Source: Pararhodobacter sp.
GTDB taxonomy: Bacteria > Pseudomonadota > Alphaproteobacteria > Rhodobacterales > Rhodobacteraceae
Direction of reading: 5' to 3'
Assembly (NCBI RefSeq): GCF_034676545.1
Contig: NZ_JAUCBZ010000011.1
Span: 107,300 to 171,299 of the forward strand
DNA: 64,000 nt
Below are positions 23,893 to 32,843 of this stretch, piece after piece. The notes beneath the pieces were generated by a model, which did no database searches, had not been told where the DNA came from, and was given only the letters and a program-made list of their open reading frames with translations. A program made the translations under genes and the position numbers. Positions within the stretch are counted from its first letter, which is position 1, and each line of letters opens with the position of its first letter.

Positions 23893-25867
23893 GGGCAAGA
23901 TCGCGGGTGGGATCCTCAGCTTGACGCTGGTCGGCCTCGCCATCGGTTATGTCGTGGCCACGGGCTACCTGACCATCCGCTATGGGCTGTCGACGCAAGC
24001 TTTCGACGTCACCCTGCTCGCGCGGGAATACCGCGCCCTCGGAGCCAGCGCCCCGCGGGACTTCCTCTGGGTGAACCTGATCCTCGCAGGCTTCGGCGTT
24101 GCCGCGCTCATGTTGAGTGTCACGCTTCTCGGCGATGCCCTGACGCGCTTCGGCACGACACATTGGCAGACCCGGGGCGAGATGAAGAGGAATGGTTTCT
24201 TCGCCAAGCCGGGTGGCGGCTTCCTTCTGGGCAAGCTCGGCCCCCCGAAATCGAAACGCCCGTTTCTTGTGTCGAAGACCTTCCCGCATGCGCTGATCGT
24301 GGCACCGACGGGTCGGGGCAAGGGGGTGGGCTTCGTGATCCCGAACCTGCTCACCTACAAGGGCTCGGCCGTGGTGCTCGACGTAAAAGGCGAGAACTTT
24401 CGCGAGACCTCGCGCTTCCGCGCCAGCATGGGCGACAAGGTATTCCGCTTCGCGCCGACCGACTGGGACCGGCCGACGCATCGCTACAATCCTCTGGCGC
24501 GCATCGCGGCCATGACCAATCCCGACCGGCAGCAGATGGAGCTGAAGCTCACCGCCAAGCTCTTCCTGCAGACCGACAATGAAAAACTGAGCGGGCTTCT
24601 GGCAGGCGGCATCGACCTCTTCGTGGCGGCCGGCCTTCTGGCTTTCGAGCGCGGCGTGCCGACCATCGGTGAGATCTATCGGATCACCGCCTCCGGCGGC
24701 GACAAACAGAAGGAATATCTCAAGCGCGCGCATGAGGTGAAGAACACCTCGGCCAAACTGATCTTCGAACGTATGGCCTCGACCAACAATGATACCCTGA
24801 CCTCCTACCTTTCTCTGCTGATGACGTCGGGTCTCGACACTTGGGACAACCGCGCCATCGACGCGGCCACCGCAACCTCGGACTTCTCCTTCCGGGACAT
24901 CCGGCGCCGCCCCCACGCGATCTATCTCGTGGTCGAGTCCGAGATGATCCCCCCGTTGGCCCCGCTGATCAGGCTGTTCTTCTCCGACCTGATCGCCTCC
25001 CTGCAGGCGCAGGAGCCTGGGGACGACGAACCTTGGCCGGTCATGATCATGCTCGACGAATTCGACCGGCTCGGGAAGATGCCGATCGTCGCCGAGAGCA
25101 TCAAAACGCTGCGCTCTTTCGGCGGCAACCTTGCCATCGTCACCCAGACCATCCCGGCGCTGGACGAGATCTATGGCGAGAACACCCGCCGGTCGCTGCA
25201 GGGCGGCGCGGGCGTGAAACTCTACCTTACCCCATCCGAGCAGAAGACCATCGAGGAGCTGAGCCAGGCCGTGGGCAAGACCACCAAGCGCGTGGTGACG
25301 CGGTCCCGCGCCGTCGGACGAAACCCGTTCGAGGGGCGCAGTGTATCTGAGCGGACCGAAGACACGCCGCTCCTGACGGAAGACCAGGCTCGCCGCATGG
25401 ACCTGGACGAGGTCATCCTCGTGATCGATGCGCAGATGCCGATCCGGGCGCGGCGGATCAAGTATTTCGAGGACCCGGCGCTGAAGGTGCTTCATGTCGG
25501 CCAGGCGGGGAGTTTCCCGTACCCCGATGAGGACGGGGTTCGGCGGGATCGGCAGATGACCGAGACGCGGGAGACGGTCGAGAAGCTGAAGCAGGAGCTG
25601 CAGGCGGTGCGGGCGGCTGCAGGGGTGCAGGGGTCTGGGACTGCATTTTCGTCGAATACGATTAAGACACCTGCAATGGAGACGCAAAATCCGCAGCCGG
25701 CGCTATCCGGTCGGGCGCGCGGCCGTGCAGCACGAGCTGCGGCTGGTGGCGGTGGGTCAGGTCAACTGTCGCTCGATCTGGGAGGGCTGGGGCTAAATGG
25801 GGCTGACAGGACCGAGCTGGCTGCAGCGGTTCAGACGACGCGGGCGATCATCGCGGAGTTCGCGTGA
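23885..25867 (+). CDS. virD4: VirD4/TraG-type coupling protein
   Basis: Inner-membrane ATPase linking the relaxosome to the secretion channel. The 660-aa protein (ATG 23885, overlapping the relaxase stop) begins with two membrane helices (IAGGILSLTLVGLAIGYVV and LILAGFGVAALMLSVTLLG). Walker A is APTGRGKG near residue 140, and Walker B is MIMLDEFDRLGKMP near 387, followed by the TraG motif TQTIPALDEIYG. The Gly/Ala-rich tail is less conserved. It ends the rightward relaxase operon; the methyltransferase cassette converges on it. Confidence 0.94.
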   Translation: MDKGKIAGGILSLTLVGLAIGYVVATGYLTIRYGLSTQAFDVTLLAREYRALGASAPRDFLWVNLILAGFGVAALMLSVTLLGDALTRFGTTHWQTRGEMKRNGFFAKPGGGFLLGKLGPPKSKRPFLVSKTFPHALIVAPTGRGKGVGFVIPNLLTYKGSAVVLDVKGENFRETSRFRASMGDKVFRFAPTDWDRPTHRYNPLARIAAMTNPDRQQMELKLTAKLFLQTDNEKLSGLLAGGIDLFVAAGLLAFERGVPTIGEIYRITASGGDKQKEYLKRAHEVKNTSAKLIFERMASTNNDTLTSYLSLLMTSGLDTWDNRAIDAATATSDFSFRDIRRRPHAIYLVVESEMIPPLAPLIRLFFSDLIASLQAQEPGDDEPWPVMIMLDEFDRLGKMPIVAESIKTLRSFGGNLAIVTQTIPALDEIYGENTRRSLQGGAGVKLYLTPSEQKTIEELSQAVGKTTKRVVTRSRAVGRNPFEGRSVSERTEDTPLLTEDQARRMDLDEVILVIDAQMPIRARRIKYFEDPALKVLHVGQAGSFPYPDEDGVRRDRQMTETRETVEKLKQELQAVRAAAGVQGSGTAFSSNTIKTPAMETQNPQPALSGRARGRAARAAAGGGGSGQLSLDLGGLGLNGADRTELAAAVQTTRAIIAEFA

Positions 25868-25955
25868 TCAACCCAAACCAACTGGTAGTGCGTTCGGCAA
25901 GCAGCCGCGCAGCACTCCGGCAAGCTGTAGTTCGAGTTGCTTGCAGCTAACCCCG

Positions 25956-26609
25956 TTAGCATTTTTCCGCCGCCGCTGATATCTTCGAAAGCAGCGCGTG
26001 TCGAAGTTCGATTTTCGACCCAGATGGGCGGGTGTGCACTGTGCGGAAACGTTCTATCGTTTGGATGGCGGCAAGGGGTGTAGGCCCCTCAGCGAGTTCA
26101 AGAGGGCGATGGCCGCTGATTGCGTCTGCAATACGCGAAAGTGCGAAGTGTACGTCGCCGTCGATCACATAACCCACCATGCACCCTACAGGTAGTTGCT
26201 CGGCGTACTGTTCGGTGAGAAAACGCATCATGCCCTGCGTGACGTACACAGTAGCCAAGGAACTGCGGTTTCCGCCATTGATCACGTTGAGCCGCTTGCA
26301 CTCATAGGCCAAGTATCGCTCCCGATCCCAGTCGAAGAGCACGGCGATGTCGATGATACCCTTGCTGTATTTCGACCCGTCAGCCGCTAGGCCGAACGGC
26401 TCGAACTGATACTCAACCCAATGGCATAGCCGACGCACTACGATGTCCTTGGCGAGTCGGTCGACGAGGTTGATGGTGATGTCATCTTCCCCTGGTTGTT
26501 CAGGAAGAACAGCCATGCACTCTGGCCACACCGCCACGATCCTCTCCATGAAGCGATCGTCAAACGAAACGAAATTGTCGACCCATCCCTGCACATCACC
26601 GATCAACAT
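25956..26609 (-). CDS. PD-(D/E)XK nuclease-like protein of restriction/defence cassette
   Basis: A 217-aa protein, last gene of a three-gene leftward cassette. A nuclease-like signature is visible: Asp87 in KGIIDIAVLF and Glu103-x-Lys105 in YECKRL, spacing D-x15-E-x-K, with an upstream acidic helix (CHWVEYQFEPFG). This is the PD-(D/E)XK active-site pattern of restriction-like endonucleases. ATG 26609 overlaps the methyltransferase stop (TGATG), so expression is coupled. I infer that it is the cleavage subunit paired with the methyltransferase; no named family is recognised. Confidence 0.65.
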   Translation of the reverse strand: MLIGDVQGWVDNFVSFDDRFMERIVAVWPECMAVLPEQPGEDDITINLVDRLAKDIVVRRLCHWVEYQFEPFGLAADGSKYSKGIIDIAVLFDWDRERYLAYECKRLNVINGGNRSSLATVYVTQGMMRFLTEQYAEQLPVGCMVGYVIDGDVHFALSRIADAISGHRPLELAEGPTPLAAIQTIERFRTVHTRPSGSKIELRHALLSKISAAAEKC

Positions 26610-29600
26610 CAATCCGCGCCCCGCTGCTGGGGCGCGGCGGCGGCTTGCTGAAGGTCGAGCGCTATTCCATCGGCGTCGGCGAGCGCCGTGGAGCGTAGCC
26701 AGAAGCGCATCTGCATAGGCTTTATGAGGTAGAGGCAGTTCCCGACGAAAACGCGCAGTTCTGGCATGAGCTGGAAATTGCCGTTGAGGGGTCTGTGAAT
26801 GTGGGCGGCAAGTTGCTCTAGCACGTCGCTGAGCTCGCCTGCCGCGTCTTCGGCATAATCTTCATGACCGCCCAGGTGCAGGCGTAGGATCGCGAGGTCA
26901 GCGCCGCGCGCGACAAGGCGCGCATCGATCTTCTTGCCTTTGAACCATTCCGCGAGGCTCGCCGACAATGTGTTCGCATATTGAGCGCGTTGCAGTTCGT
27001 CAGGCGCGCCCCAGAGCTTCGGGAAGTGGCCTTCATGGGGCTGAAGCGCAGGAAGGATCGCCTCGACGGTATCGTCAATCAGCACGATTTCATCAGGAGA
27101 CAAGCAAAAATATTGGTATGCAAGCCGGTCGATCGTCCGAAGGATCTCGATGTCATCGACCTGAACTGAAAACGGCTCGTTGGAACGTTTTCGTGCATCG
27201 TCCACGATTGCGATCAGCTCCAACGCCGCTCGGGCTGCTCCGGCTTGATCTGGGACATCGTCAGGTGATGGGAATGGCAAGCGGAGTAGGTCGGCCTGCT
27301 GAACCTCGGGTCGATCTGACCCGAATGATGCAGTGCCATGAAAAGCGTACCAAACCGCGATGCGACTATTGAGTATCGCGGTCAGGAGCTTGGCACGGTC
27401 GCTCTCGCCCTCCGGCACCACGATCGCCTGAAAGATATGCTGGAAGGACAGAGGCTGATCACAATAGGCGGCGCGAAGACGGTTCTGCGATGTCTCGACC
27501 CCACGCGGGATAAGGATCCGCGGGCCATTGAACCCGGCCTCGAATCCGCGACGGCGAACCGTCGACGATGCGGCCGGAATCAAGCCTTCCACTGTCTGAG
27601 CTAGGCGCGAGTAGGCCGCGATGGGTAGGTCCGGCAGTCGGCCCACATACGCGCTTTCTAGTGGCGGCGCATCGCTATCGCTGTCGTCATTGAAAGGTTG
27701 ATAGCCTTGCCCGATCACCCAGCGATCGCCCGGCTCTTCGCGCCGACGGCTTAGGCTACCAAAATCATTGATGAAGGCCTCTAGCTTGGGAAGCCGTGAG
27801 AGATAGCCGAAAAGCTTGGCGTCCGGTTCGCGCATCCAAAGGCGCTGCTTGAAGATCAGCGGATTGTCGAGCACCGCACCTACCCCGAGCGAGGCCTTGT
27901 CTGCGCTGCTCAGAGTGATGACACGCTTGATGCGCAGGTTGAGGTCTGCCTTCGGCGCCCAGTAGTCGAAGCGATACGGGAAATCACCCGCATTCGCGCT
28001 GCCATAGATGATCAGAGCCGTAGGGCGATGGGCTTTCTCGAAAAGCTGAAAGCGAAGGTCGGCAAAGTTGACGACGCGACGGACTTGGGATTTCCGGAAA
28101 AATGCATCACGTGCTTCAACAGTGTTTTTTGCATGGTTGTGCAAAAACCCCATCGCCGGCAGGAGGAACGCAACCAGTCCACCGTCGGCAAGATGCGAGA
28201 GGGCTTTCCAACTGAATGCCCAAGCGTCCTCGCCACCCGGCATCGGGTACCCTGCTTTCTTGGTCCACTTCACGGACGAACGTGCCTGACCGCGCCGACT
28301 AGTCCACGGTGGATTGCCGATGATGACCTCGTACCGGTCGCTGTCCGGCGACACTTCAAAAAAGTCACGGCAAACAAGTGTCTTGCCCCAGAGTTCCGGG
28401 AGGAGCTTTCCGCGGGTGATGAGTTTTCGGATGTCGCGTGGCGACACCTCCTCGAGGAGGGCAACGTAGAGCGAGAATACAGCGACCCGAACTGCGCCGC
28501 TGTTCAAATCCCAGCCATGGATTTGGCTCAGCAGCGATAGCAAAGTCTTCCATGAAATCGTCTGCGTTTTGTGTTTAGCCCGCCAATTCTCACACATCCT
28601 CTGAAACGAGCGAACGAGGAACACGCCAGACCCGCAGGCAGGGTCAAGGAAGTTCCCGGTCGTCCTAGTTGAATCCGGCAACATCTCCCAGACTTGGGAA
28701 ATGACGGTGTCGGCAAGGAACATGGGTGTGTAGAACGCGCCGTTGGCGCGGCGTTCGGCCTCGCGCTCACCTAGAAATCGATCATAGACGGCGCTGACCA
28801 GTTCTATCGGGATATAGCGGAAATCATAGCCCCAGAACCGCTGCTGGCCGGAATTCGCTATCTCTTCGCGGCCTGATCGGAAGACAGCCAGAATTTTTAA
28901 ATGGTCGGACGTGACTTCTGGTGCCTCGTCCTTGGGCTCAAAAGAGCATGGCGCGACGAACAGATCGCCGTTGAAATCCGCATGGAGCGTTCGAAAGAAA
29001 GACCGGAAGAGATCGACGTCGCCGCTTTCCAACAGCGCCGAAAAACTCTCGACTCTATTGGCAGAGACGGCTCCAAAATAGGCAGGCGTTACGATGTCCC
29101 GGTCTTCAAGATAGGCGATAAACATCGCCTGTATGAGCAGCGCTTGTGCTGCGTCGGGGGCAAGCGCTGCTTTCTGCAGGAGATTGTGGGACTCATTCAG
29201 ATTGTCGAGCAAGACCTGATCGATGCGTTCTTTTTGCGGGAAAAACTCGCAGAAGTCCTTCCAGAGACGCCCAGACTCTGCACCGTAGATGAGATTTTGA
29301 AATCTAAGTGTTTCTGTGGTCAAGCTCAGACTGTCGACAAGACAGCGCGTCTCGAAGGCATCACCGGGATCGCTCAACGGAGTACGGGCGAGCGAAAACG
29401 CTCTGAGCTTATTCTCGGCAATGACCAACAAGAGGCTCGCCAGTCCCTGATTCCACAGTGCGCCGTGAAGGTCGATTATCCTCGCACGGTCGTATTGATC
29501 GGCTTCGAGGATCGCGACAGTTGGGACACCTTGGACGCAGAAAACTGCAGATACGCCCATTTCGGTCAGGGCGGCGCGGATGGCCGCCGCATGCGGCACG

Positions 29601-29707
29601 TCGCTGACGCTCTCGGCTGACTCGTAGAGTTCGGGTGCGCGTCGGCGTGTCAGCCCCAAACGATCCTTCCACTCCGGTGCCAACGTGGATCGCACGATAT
29701 CTGTCAT
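26609..29707 (-). CDS. Large N6-adenine DNA methyltransferase (restriction-modification type)
   Basis: A 1032-aa class I SAM-dependent DNA methyltransferase. Motif X/I region: GAFYTPMFLADTVI followed by FLDPACGSGVFL (about 350-362); catalytic motif IV: IIGNPPWTSRRG (about 460-470), the NPPW form of N6-adenine enzymes. The N-terminal about 300 residues and C-terminal about 400 residues (ILIPRGVETSQNRLRAAY ... EILRTIDRLAYQYFCLSPDEI) resemble the flanking and target-recognition regions of type IIG/PglX-like enzymes. No PD-(D/E)XK is obvious in it, which fits the nuclease being the next gene. It overlaps the HTH gene by four bases. Confidence 0.85.
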   Translation of the reverse strand: MTDIVRSTLAPEWKDRLGLTRRRAPELYESAESVSDVPHAAAIRAALTEMGVSAVFCVQGVPTVAILEADQYDRARIIDLHGALWNQGLASLLLVIAENKLRAFSLARTPLSDPGDAFETRCLVDSLSLTTETLRFQNLIYGAESGRLWKDFCEFFPQKERIDQVLLDNLNESHNLLQKAALAPDAAQALLIQAMFIAYLEDRDIVTPAYFGAVSANRVESFSALLESGDVDLFRSFFRTLHADFNGDLFVAPCSFEPKDEAPEVTSDHLKILAVFRSGREEIANSGQQRFWGYDFRYIPIELVSAVYDRFLGEREAERRANGAFYTPMFLADTVISQVWEMLPDSTRTTGNFLDPACGSGVFLVRSFQRMCENWRAKHKTQTISWKTLLSLLSQIHGWDLNSGAVRVAVFSLYVALLEEVSPRDIRKLITRGKLLPELWGKTLVCRDFFEVSPDSDRYEVIIGNPPWTSRRGQARSSVKWTKKAGYPMPGGEDAWAFSWKALSHLADGGLVAFLLPAMGFLHNHAKNTVEARDAFFRKSQVRRVVNFADLRFQLFEKAHRPTALIIYGSANAGDFPYRFDYWAPKADLNLRIKRVITLSSADKASLGVGAVLDNPLIFKQRLWMREPDAKLFGYLSRLPKLEAFINDFGSLSRRREEPGDRWVIGQGYQPFNDDSDSDAPPLESAYVGRLPDLPIAAYSRLAQTVEGLIPAASSTVRRRGFEAGFNGPRILIPRGVETSQNRLRAAYCDQPLSFQHIFQAIVVPEGESDRAKLLTAILNSRIAVWYAFHGTASFGSDRPEVQQADLLRLPFPSPDDVPDQAGAARAALELIAIVDDARKRSNEPFSVQVDDIEILRTIDRLAYQYFCLSPDEIVLIDDTVEAILPALQPHEGHFPKLWGAPDELQRAQYANTLSASLAEWFKGKKIDARLVARGADLAILRLHLGGHEDYAEDAAGELSDVLEQLAAHIHRPLNGNFQLMPELRVFVGNCLYLIKPMQMRFWLRSTALADADGIALDLQQAAAAPQQRGAD

Positions 29708-30180
29708 GCTCGTTTACCGCTGCGTTCCGGCCTCATGGGCAATGAAGTCGGCGGAAACTTCAGATTGCCTTGGACTTGATCGACTTCAGTTGCCGTAAGC
29801 GTCACGCGCAGACGCGCAATGATGGGTGCACATGGAACACAGATTGTTGACACGTCCCATAGGCGGCCTTGGACAGAACTTACGTTGACTAAGGAGAAGC
29901 TATCGGCATCAATCAAGCACACACAGTCTTCAAGCGAGAGCCAAGACTTTCCTCGGCATTCCGTGAAGAGTTGATCGAAACGGTCGCTCGCTGTTCCCAC
30001 ACGCATACCGAAATCCCTGATCAACTCAGCCATGATCGCCAAACAAACGACTTCACCGGGTGTGAAGCTCGGCGCATGACCTCTGTGCGCAGCCAACGCC
30101 GGGATGGCTTCCCGCCACGTTCGAAAGGCGTCCACAGAAATGGACAGGAGTTCACGGATCTGGCTCTGAGTGTAACGCAT
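29704..30180 (-). CDS. MerR-like HTH protein, probable controller of the methyltransferase cassette
   Basis: A 158-aa protein, first gene of the three-gene cassette. The N-terminus (YTQSQIRELLSISVDAFRTWREAIPALA) has the MerR-like winged-helix pattern. The remainder, with cysteines around residues 79-125, is unrecognised. A triplet of ATCCGGG(G) sites lies just upstream of its start (30192-30237), arranged as an operator for an autoregulated controller. Its stop overlaps the methyltransferase start (ATGA). It could alternatively be a specificity or sensor subunit. Confidence 0.65.
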   Translation of the reverse strand: MRYTQSQIRELLSISVDAFRTWREAIPALAAHRGHAPSFTPGEVVCLAIMAELIRDFGMRVGTASDRFDQLFTECRGKSWLSLEDCVCLIDADSFSLVNVSSVQGRLWDVSTICVPCAPIIARLRVTLTATEVDQVQGNLKFPPTSLPMRPERSGKRA

Positions 30181-30191
30181 GGCACCACATT

Positions 30192-30237
30192 ATCCGGGAA
30201 TTATGCCCAAAGCAATCCGGGGTAAGCCCCCGGATTG
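30192..30237. promoter_or_regulatory. Candidate controller operator of the methyltransferase cassette
   Basis: A perfect inverted repeat, CAATCCGGGG (30213-30222) and CCCCGGATTG (30228-30237) with TAAGC between, plus a third half-site ATCCGGG at 30192-30198. It sits 12-57 bases upstream of the HTH gene start (30180). Three similar half-sites next to an HTH gene suggest autoregulation. Confidence 0.6.
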
Positions 30238-30345
30238 TTCATGGTGTGTTCTTTTCGTCCTTCTTCAACGGTGCGTGGCCGCATCACTCAACATGATGAT
30301 TGAACGACCAAAAAACCTTGTTCATCGTGAAAGAACTGTATGACC

Positions 30346-31371
30346 TCACCCCCCCAGCCGCTTCGCCCTCTCGGCCATCCGTACCACCTGCGCGCTTGCG
30401 GTTGCCGCGGCGCTCCGCACGGCGCCAGGCGTCTGCACCGCACCCCGCCCGATCGCCTCACCCGTCGTCAGTGCGCCGATCCTCGCCCGGCCCTGCACAC
30501 CAGAGGTGTTCATTAGCCCCCGCAACACCCCTGCTGACCCGCTGACGATTGCAGGTGCTGCAGCCACCATCAGGTTCCCCGAGATCCCCCGCACGATCAG
30601 CGGCGTTGCTGCGACGAAGCCCTTGGCCAGGAACACCATCACGAAGAACGGCACCAGCGAGCCGATGTTGGTGGCCGAGTTCGGGTCGCCGAGCTGGGCC
30701 AAGAGCGAATTCGCCATGCCGACGACGGTCGAGAACATGGCGGCGATGACGATGGGGTAGAAGGCGTAGCTGATCGTCGTCGAGACCCATCTGTGGAAGA
30801 AATCCTTGGTCGCATCGAAGAGCGACAGGGCGATCATGATCGGCGCAAGACCGAGCATCAGTGTCAGCATCATCTTGGCGAAGATGAGGACGATGCCGGT
30901 CATGAAGCCAAGGAGGCTCAGGAGCACCAGACCGATGCCGCCGAGTATCGCGCCAGTCATCCAGTTCAGGTTGTTGCCGATCGCGTTCAGGTACTGGCTG
31001 AACTCCGTGATGAGATCATCGAACTCGGCGGCAAAGTACGTGGCCCCTGCCCCGCCGCCACCGACCGAAGAGATCAGGGCCCCGGCGACGTAGTCGAGCC
31101 CGCCGATCACGGCATTGGCGACCGCGTTGAAGTTGGCCCAGTTGAAGGCAAAGAGACCTATAAGCGTCAGCTTGATCAGGTACCAGAAGAAGCTGGCCCC
31201 ATCCATGCTGCGGAACTGGAAGGCCATGTTGATACAGACGCCGATCAGCGAGAGCGTGACCATCAGCAGGACGATCGTGCCGGTATTGCTGGCCACAGCC
31301 CCGAACTGGGACTCTGCCGCATCGGCAAGGAAGCCGTCGGCCGTTCCGACCATCCAGCTGACGATGCTCAT
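30346..31371 (-). CDS. virB6: VirB6-like T4SS polytopic membrane protein
   Basis: Inner-membrane channel component. From ATG 31371 it is a 341-aa protein with about six hydrophobic segments (TIVLLMVTLSLIGVCINMAF, LTLIGLFAFNWANF, GIGLVLLSLLGFMTGIVL, LGLAPIMIALSLF, and others) and the VirB6/TrbL-type loop SMDGASFFWYLIK plus a Trp-Phe-rich centre. The C-terminal tail is Ala/Arg-rich. The start overlaps the stop of the upstream gene (TAATG). It is the last gene of the T4SS operon, with the defence cassette directly beyond. Confidence 0.85.
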   Translation of the reverse strand: MSIVSWMVGTADGFLADAAESQFGAVASNTGTIVLLMVTLSLIGVCINMAFQFRSMDGASFFWYLIKLTLIGLFAFNWANFNAVANAVIGGLDYVAGALISSVGGGGAGATYFAAEFDDLITEFSQYLNAIGNNLNWMTGAILGGIGLVLLSLLGFMTGIVLIFAKMMLTLMLGLAPIMIALSLFDATKDFFHRWVSTTISYAFYPIVIAAMFSTVVGMANSLLAQLGDPNSATNIGSLVPFFVMVFLAKGFVAATPLIVRGISGNLMVAAAPAIVSGSAGVLRGLMNTSGVQGRARIGALTTGEAIGRGAVQTPGAVRSAAATASAQVVRMAERAKRLGG

Positions 31372-31790
31372 TACCAGTTGCCTTGCGTTTCGCAGATATC
31401 CTGGACGTCGCGGGCAATCTGGTTCTGCTCGTTCCGAATGGCCAGCCGAGCTTGAGTATGCTCCGCCTGAGTGCTTGTCGCGAACCGTTCCTCGTACTCG
31501 GCGGAGGCCGCATCCCATGACGGGAAGCGGACATCACAGCCGCAGTCGCCAGTTTCCTTGATCGCCTCCCAGGACCGCAACTCATAGAGCCGCATCAACG
31601 TCAGCGCCTCGTAGGCCTCGCGCGGGTGAACCTCGTCCATCCAGGTCGGCCGTGCGGGCCGGTCGTTGCAGATCCGGTATTGCTGGGGCGCGATGGTCAC
31701 GGTGAGATCATTCGTGACCTGAGGCGAGGTCTGCGCCGCGAGCGGCGCGGCCAGCAGGGTGACAGCTGCGGCGAGGGTGATCTTGCGCAT
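31371..31790 (-). CDS. Secreted protein between VirB11 and VirB6
   Basis: A 139-aa protein of unknown function with a clean signal peptide (MRKITLAAAVTLLAAPLAAQ, ATG 31790). The mature part has five cysteines (YRICNDRP, GDCGCDV, DICET), suggesting periplasmic disulfides, and a helical EERFATSTQAEHTQARLAI region. Operon position suggests a T4SS-specific periplasmic accessory. No lipobox is present, so it is not a VirB7 lipoprotein. Confidence 0.7.
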   Translation of the reverse strand: MRKITLAAAVTLLAAPLAAQTSPQVTNDLTVTIAPQQYRICNDRPARPTWMDEVHPREAYEALTLMRLYELRSWEAIKETGDCGCDVRFPSWDAASAEYEERFATSTQAEHTQARLAIRNEQNQIARDVQDICETQGNW

Positions 31791-31807
31791 GGGGATTTCC
31801 TTTCGGT

Positions 31808-32842
31808 TCATTTGGCCGCGACCGTGGGGCGCTTCGTGCCCTCGGTCGGACCCTTGTTCTGGTCTGGATGTCTTGCCTGCCCGGGCAGGAAGAACTCGGT
31901 GATGCCGCGGGCGCCGTCGTGGCGGCCCGCCTGGATGATCACGTCGATGGAGCCCTCGATGTAGTCGACCATGTCGGCATAGGTCATCGGCACATCGGTT
32001 TTCAGGGCCGCGATGGCGAGGCGGCGGACGGCCAGTTGCGGGGTCTCGGCATGCAGGGTGGTGAGCGAACCGCCATGGCCGGTGTTGATCGCCTCGAGGA
32101 AGGTCATGGCCTCCCGCCCCCGAACCTCACCCAGCACGATCCGATCAGGCCGCATGCGTAAGGTCGAGGCCAGAAGCACATCGGCGCTGCGGGCATCCGT
32201 GTCCCGGTCCGCAATCAGCGTCACGGCATTCGGCTGTTCAGGGCGCAGTTCCGCCGCCTCCTCAATGGTGATGATCCGCTCCTCGGGTGGGATCAGCGAA
32301 AGGATCTTGCGCGCCGCGACTGTCTTGCCGGTCGAGGTGCCGCCTGAAACGATCATGTTGAGCTTGTTCTCGACGCAGAAGCGCAGGGCGGCATCGATGT
32401 CGCCGGAGGCCACCACATCGCGGAGCGCAGCGTTCCGTTCGCGGCGCAGACCTTCGAGGCTGCGCTCCTTGCCATAGAGGAAGCCAAGCTTGATGGCCTC
32501 CAGTGGCAGGGAGGAGAAGAACCGTAGCGAGATGGAGAAGCCGCCCTCGACGGCAGGAGGCTGGATCACCTGCGCCCGGATCGGACGAGCCCGGTAGAGG
32601 ATCGAGACCGAGACGATGGGTTTCTTGGTGCTGAGCGTGGTCGAGGCGGCCGAGGCGATCTGATTGCCGAGGTCCTTGATCTCGGTCTGGGTCAGCGGCG
32701 TACCGAGGCCGCGCATGAAATGATCGCCCTGGAATTCGCCCCAGACGTGGCCGTCGGGGTTGATGCAGATCTCGATCGTGTCGTCGCGCTGCACGGGCGC
32801 GCCAAGCCGGTCGAGCGAGGCTTCGAGATAGCTCGCTGCCAT
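31808..32842 (-). CDS. virB11: VirB11-type T4SS ATPase
   Basis: Hexameric traffic ATPase of the GspE/VirB11 family that switches between pilus assembly and substrate export. The 344-aa protein (ATG 32842, one base after the virB10 stop) shows Walker A VSGGTSTGKTVAARK near 165-180, an Asp box (IITIEEAAEL), Walker B (LRMRPDRIVLGEVRGREAM), and the His box (GHGGSLTTLHAETP). It lacks a membrane segment and would act at the inner face of the membrane. Confidence 0.95.
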   Translation of the reverse strand: MAASYLEASLDRLGAPVQRDDTIEICINPDGHVWGEFQGDHFMRGLGTPLTQTEIKDLGNQIASAASTTLSTKKPIVSVSILYRARPIRAQVIQPPAVEGGFSISLRFFSSLPLEAIKLGFLYGKERSLEGLRRERNAALRDVVASGDIDAALRFCVENKLNMIVSGGTSTGKTVAARKILSLIPPEERIITIEEAAELRPEQPNAVTLIADRDTDARSADVLLASTLRMRPDRIVLGEVRGREAMTFLEAINTGHGGSLTTLHAETPQLAVRRLAIAALKTDVPMTYADMVDYIEGSIDVIIQAGRHDGARGITEFFLPGQARHPDQNKGPTEGTKRPTVAAK

Positions 32843-32843
32843 G

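Noticed and set aside
23879..25687. 602-aa open frame opposite virD4
   Set aside because: Shadow of the coupling-protein gene; no recognisable domain.
28028..28540. Plus-strand frames opposite the methyltransferase
   Set aside because: Shadows of the 1032-aa gene, which carries DPACGSG and NPPW motifs.
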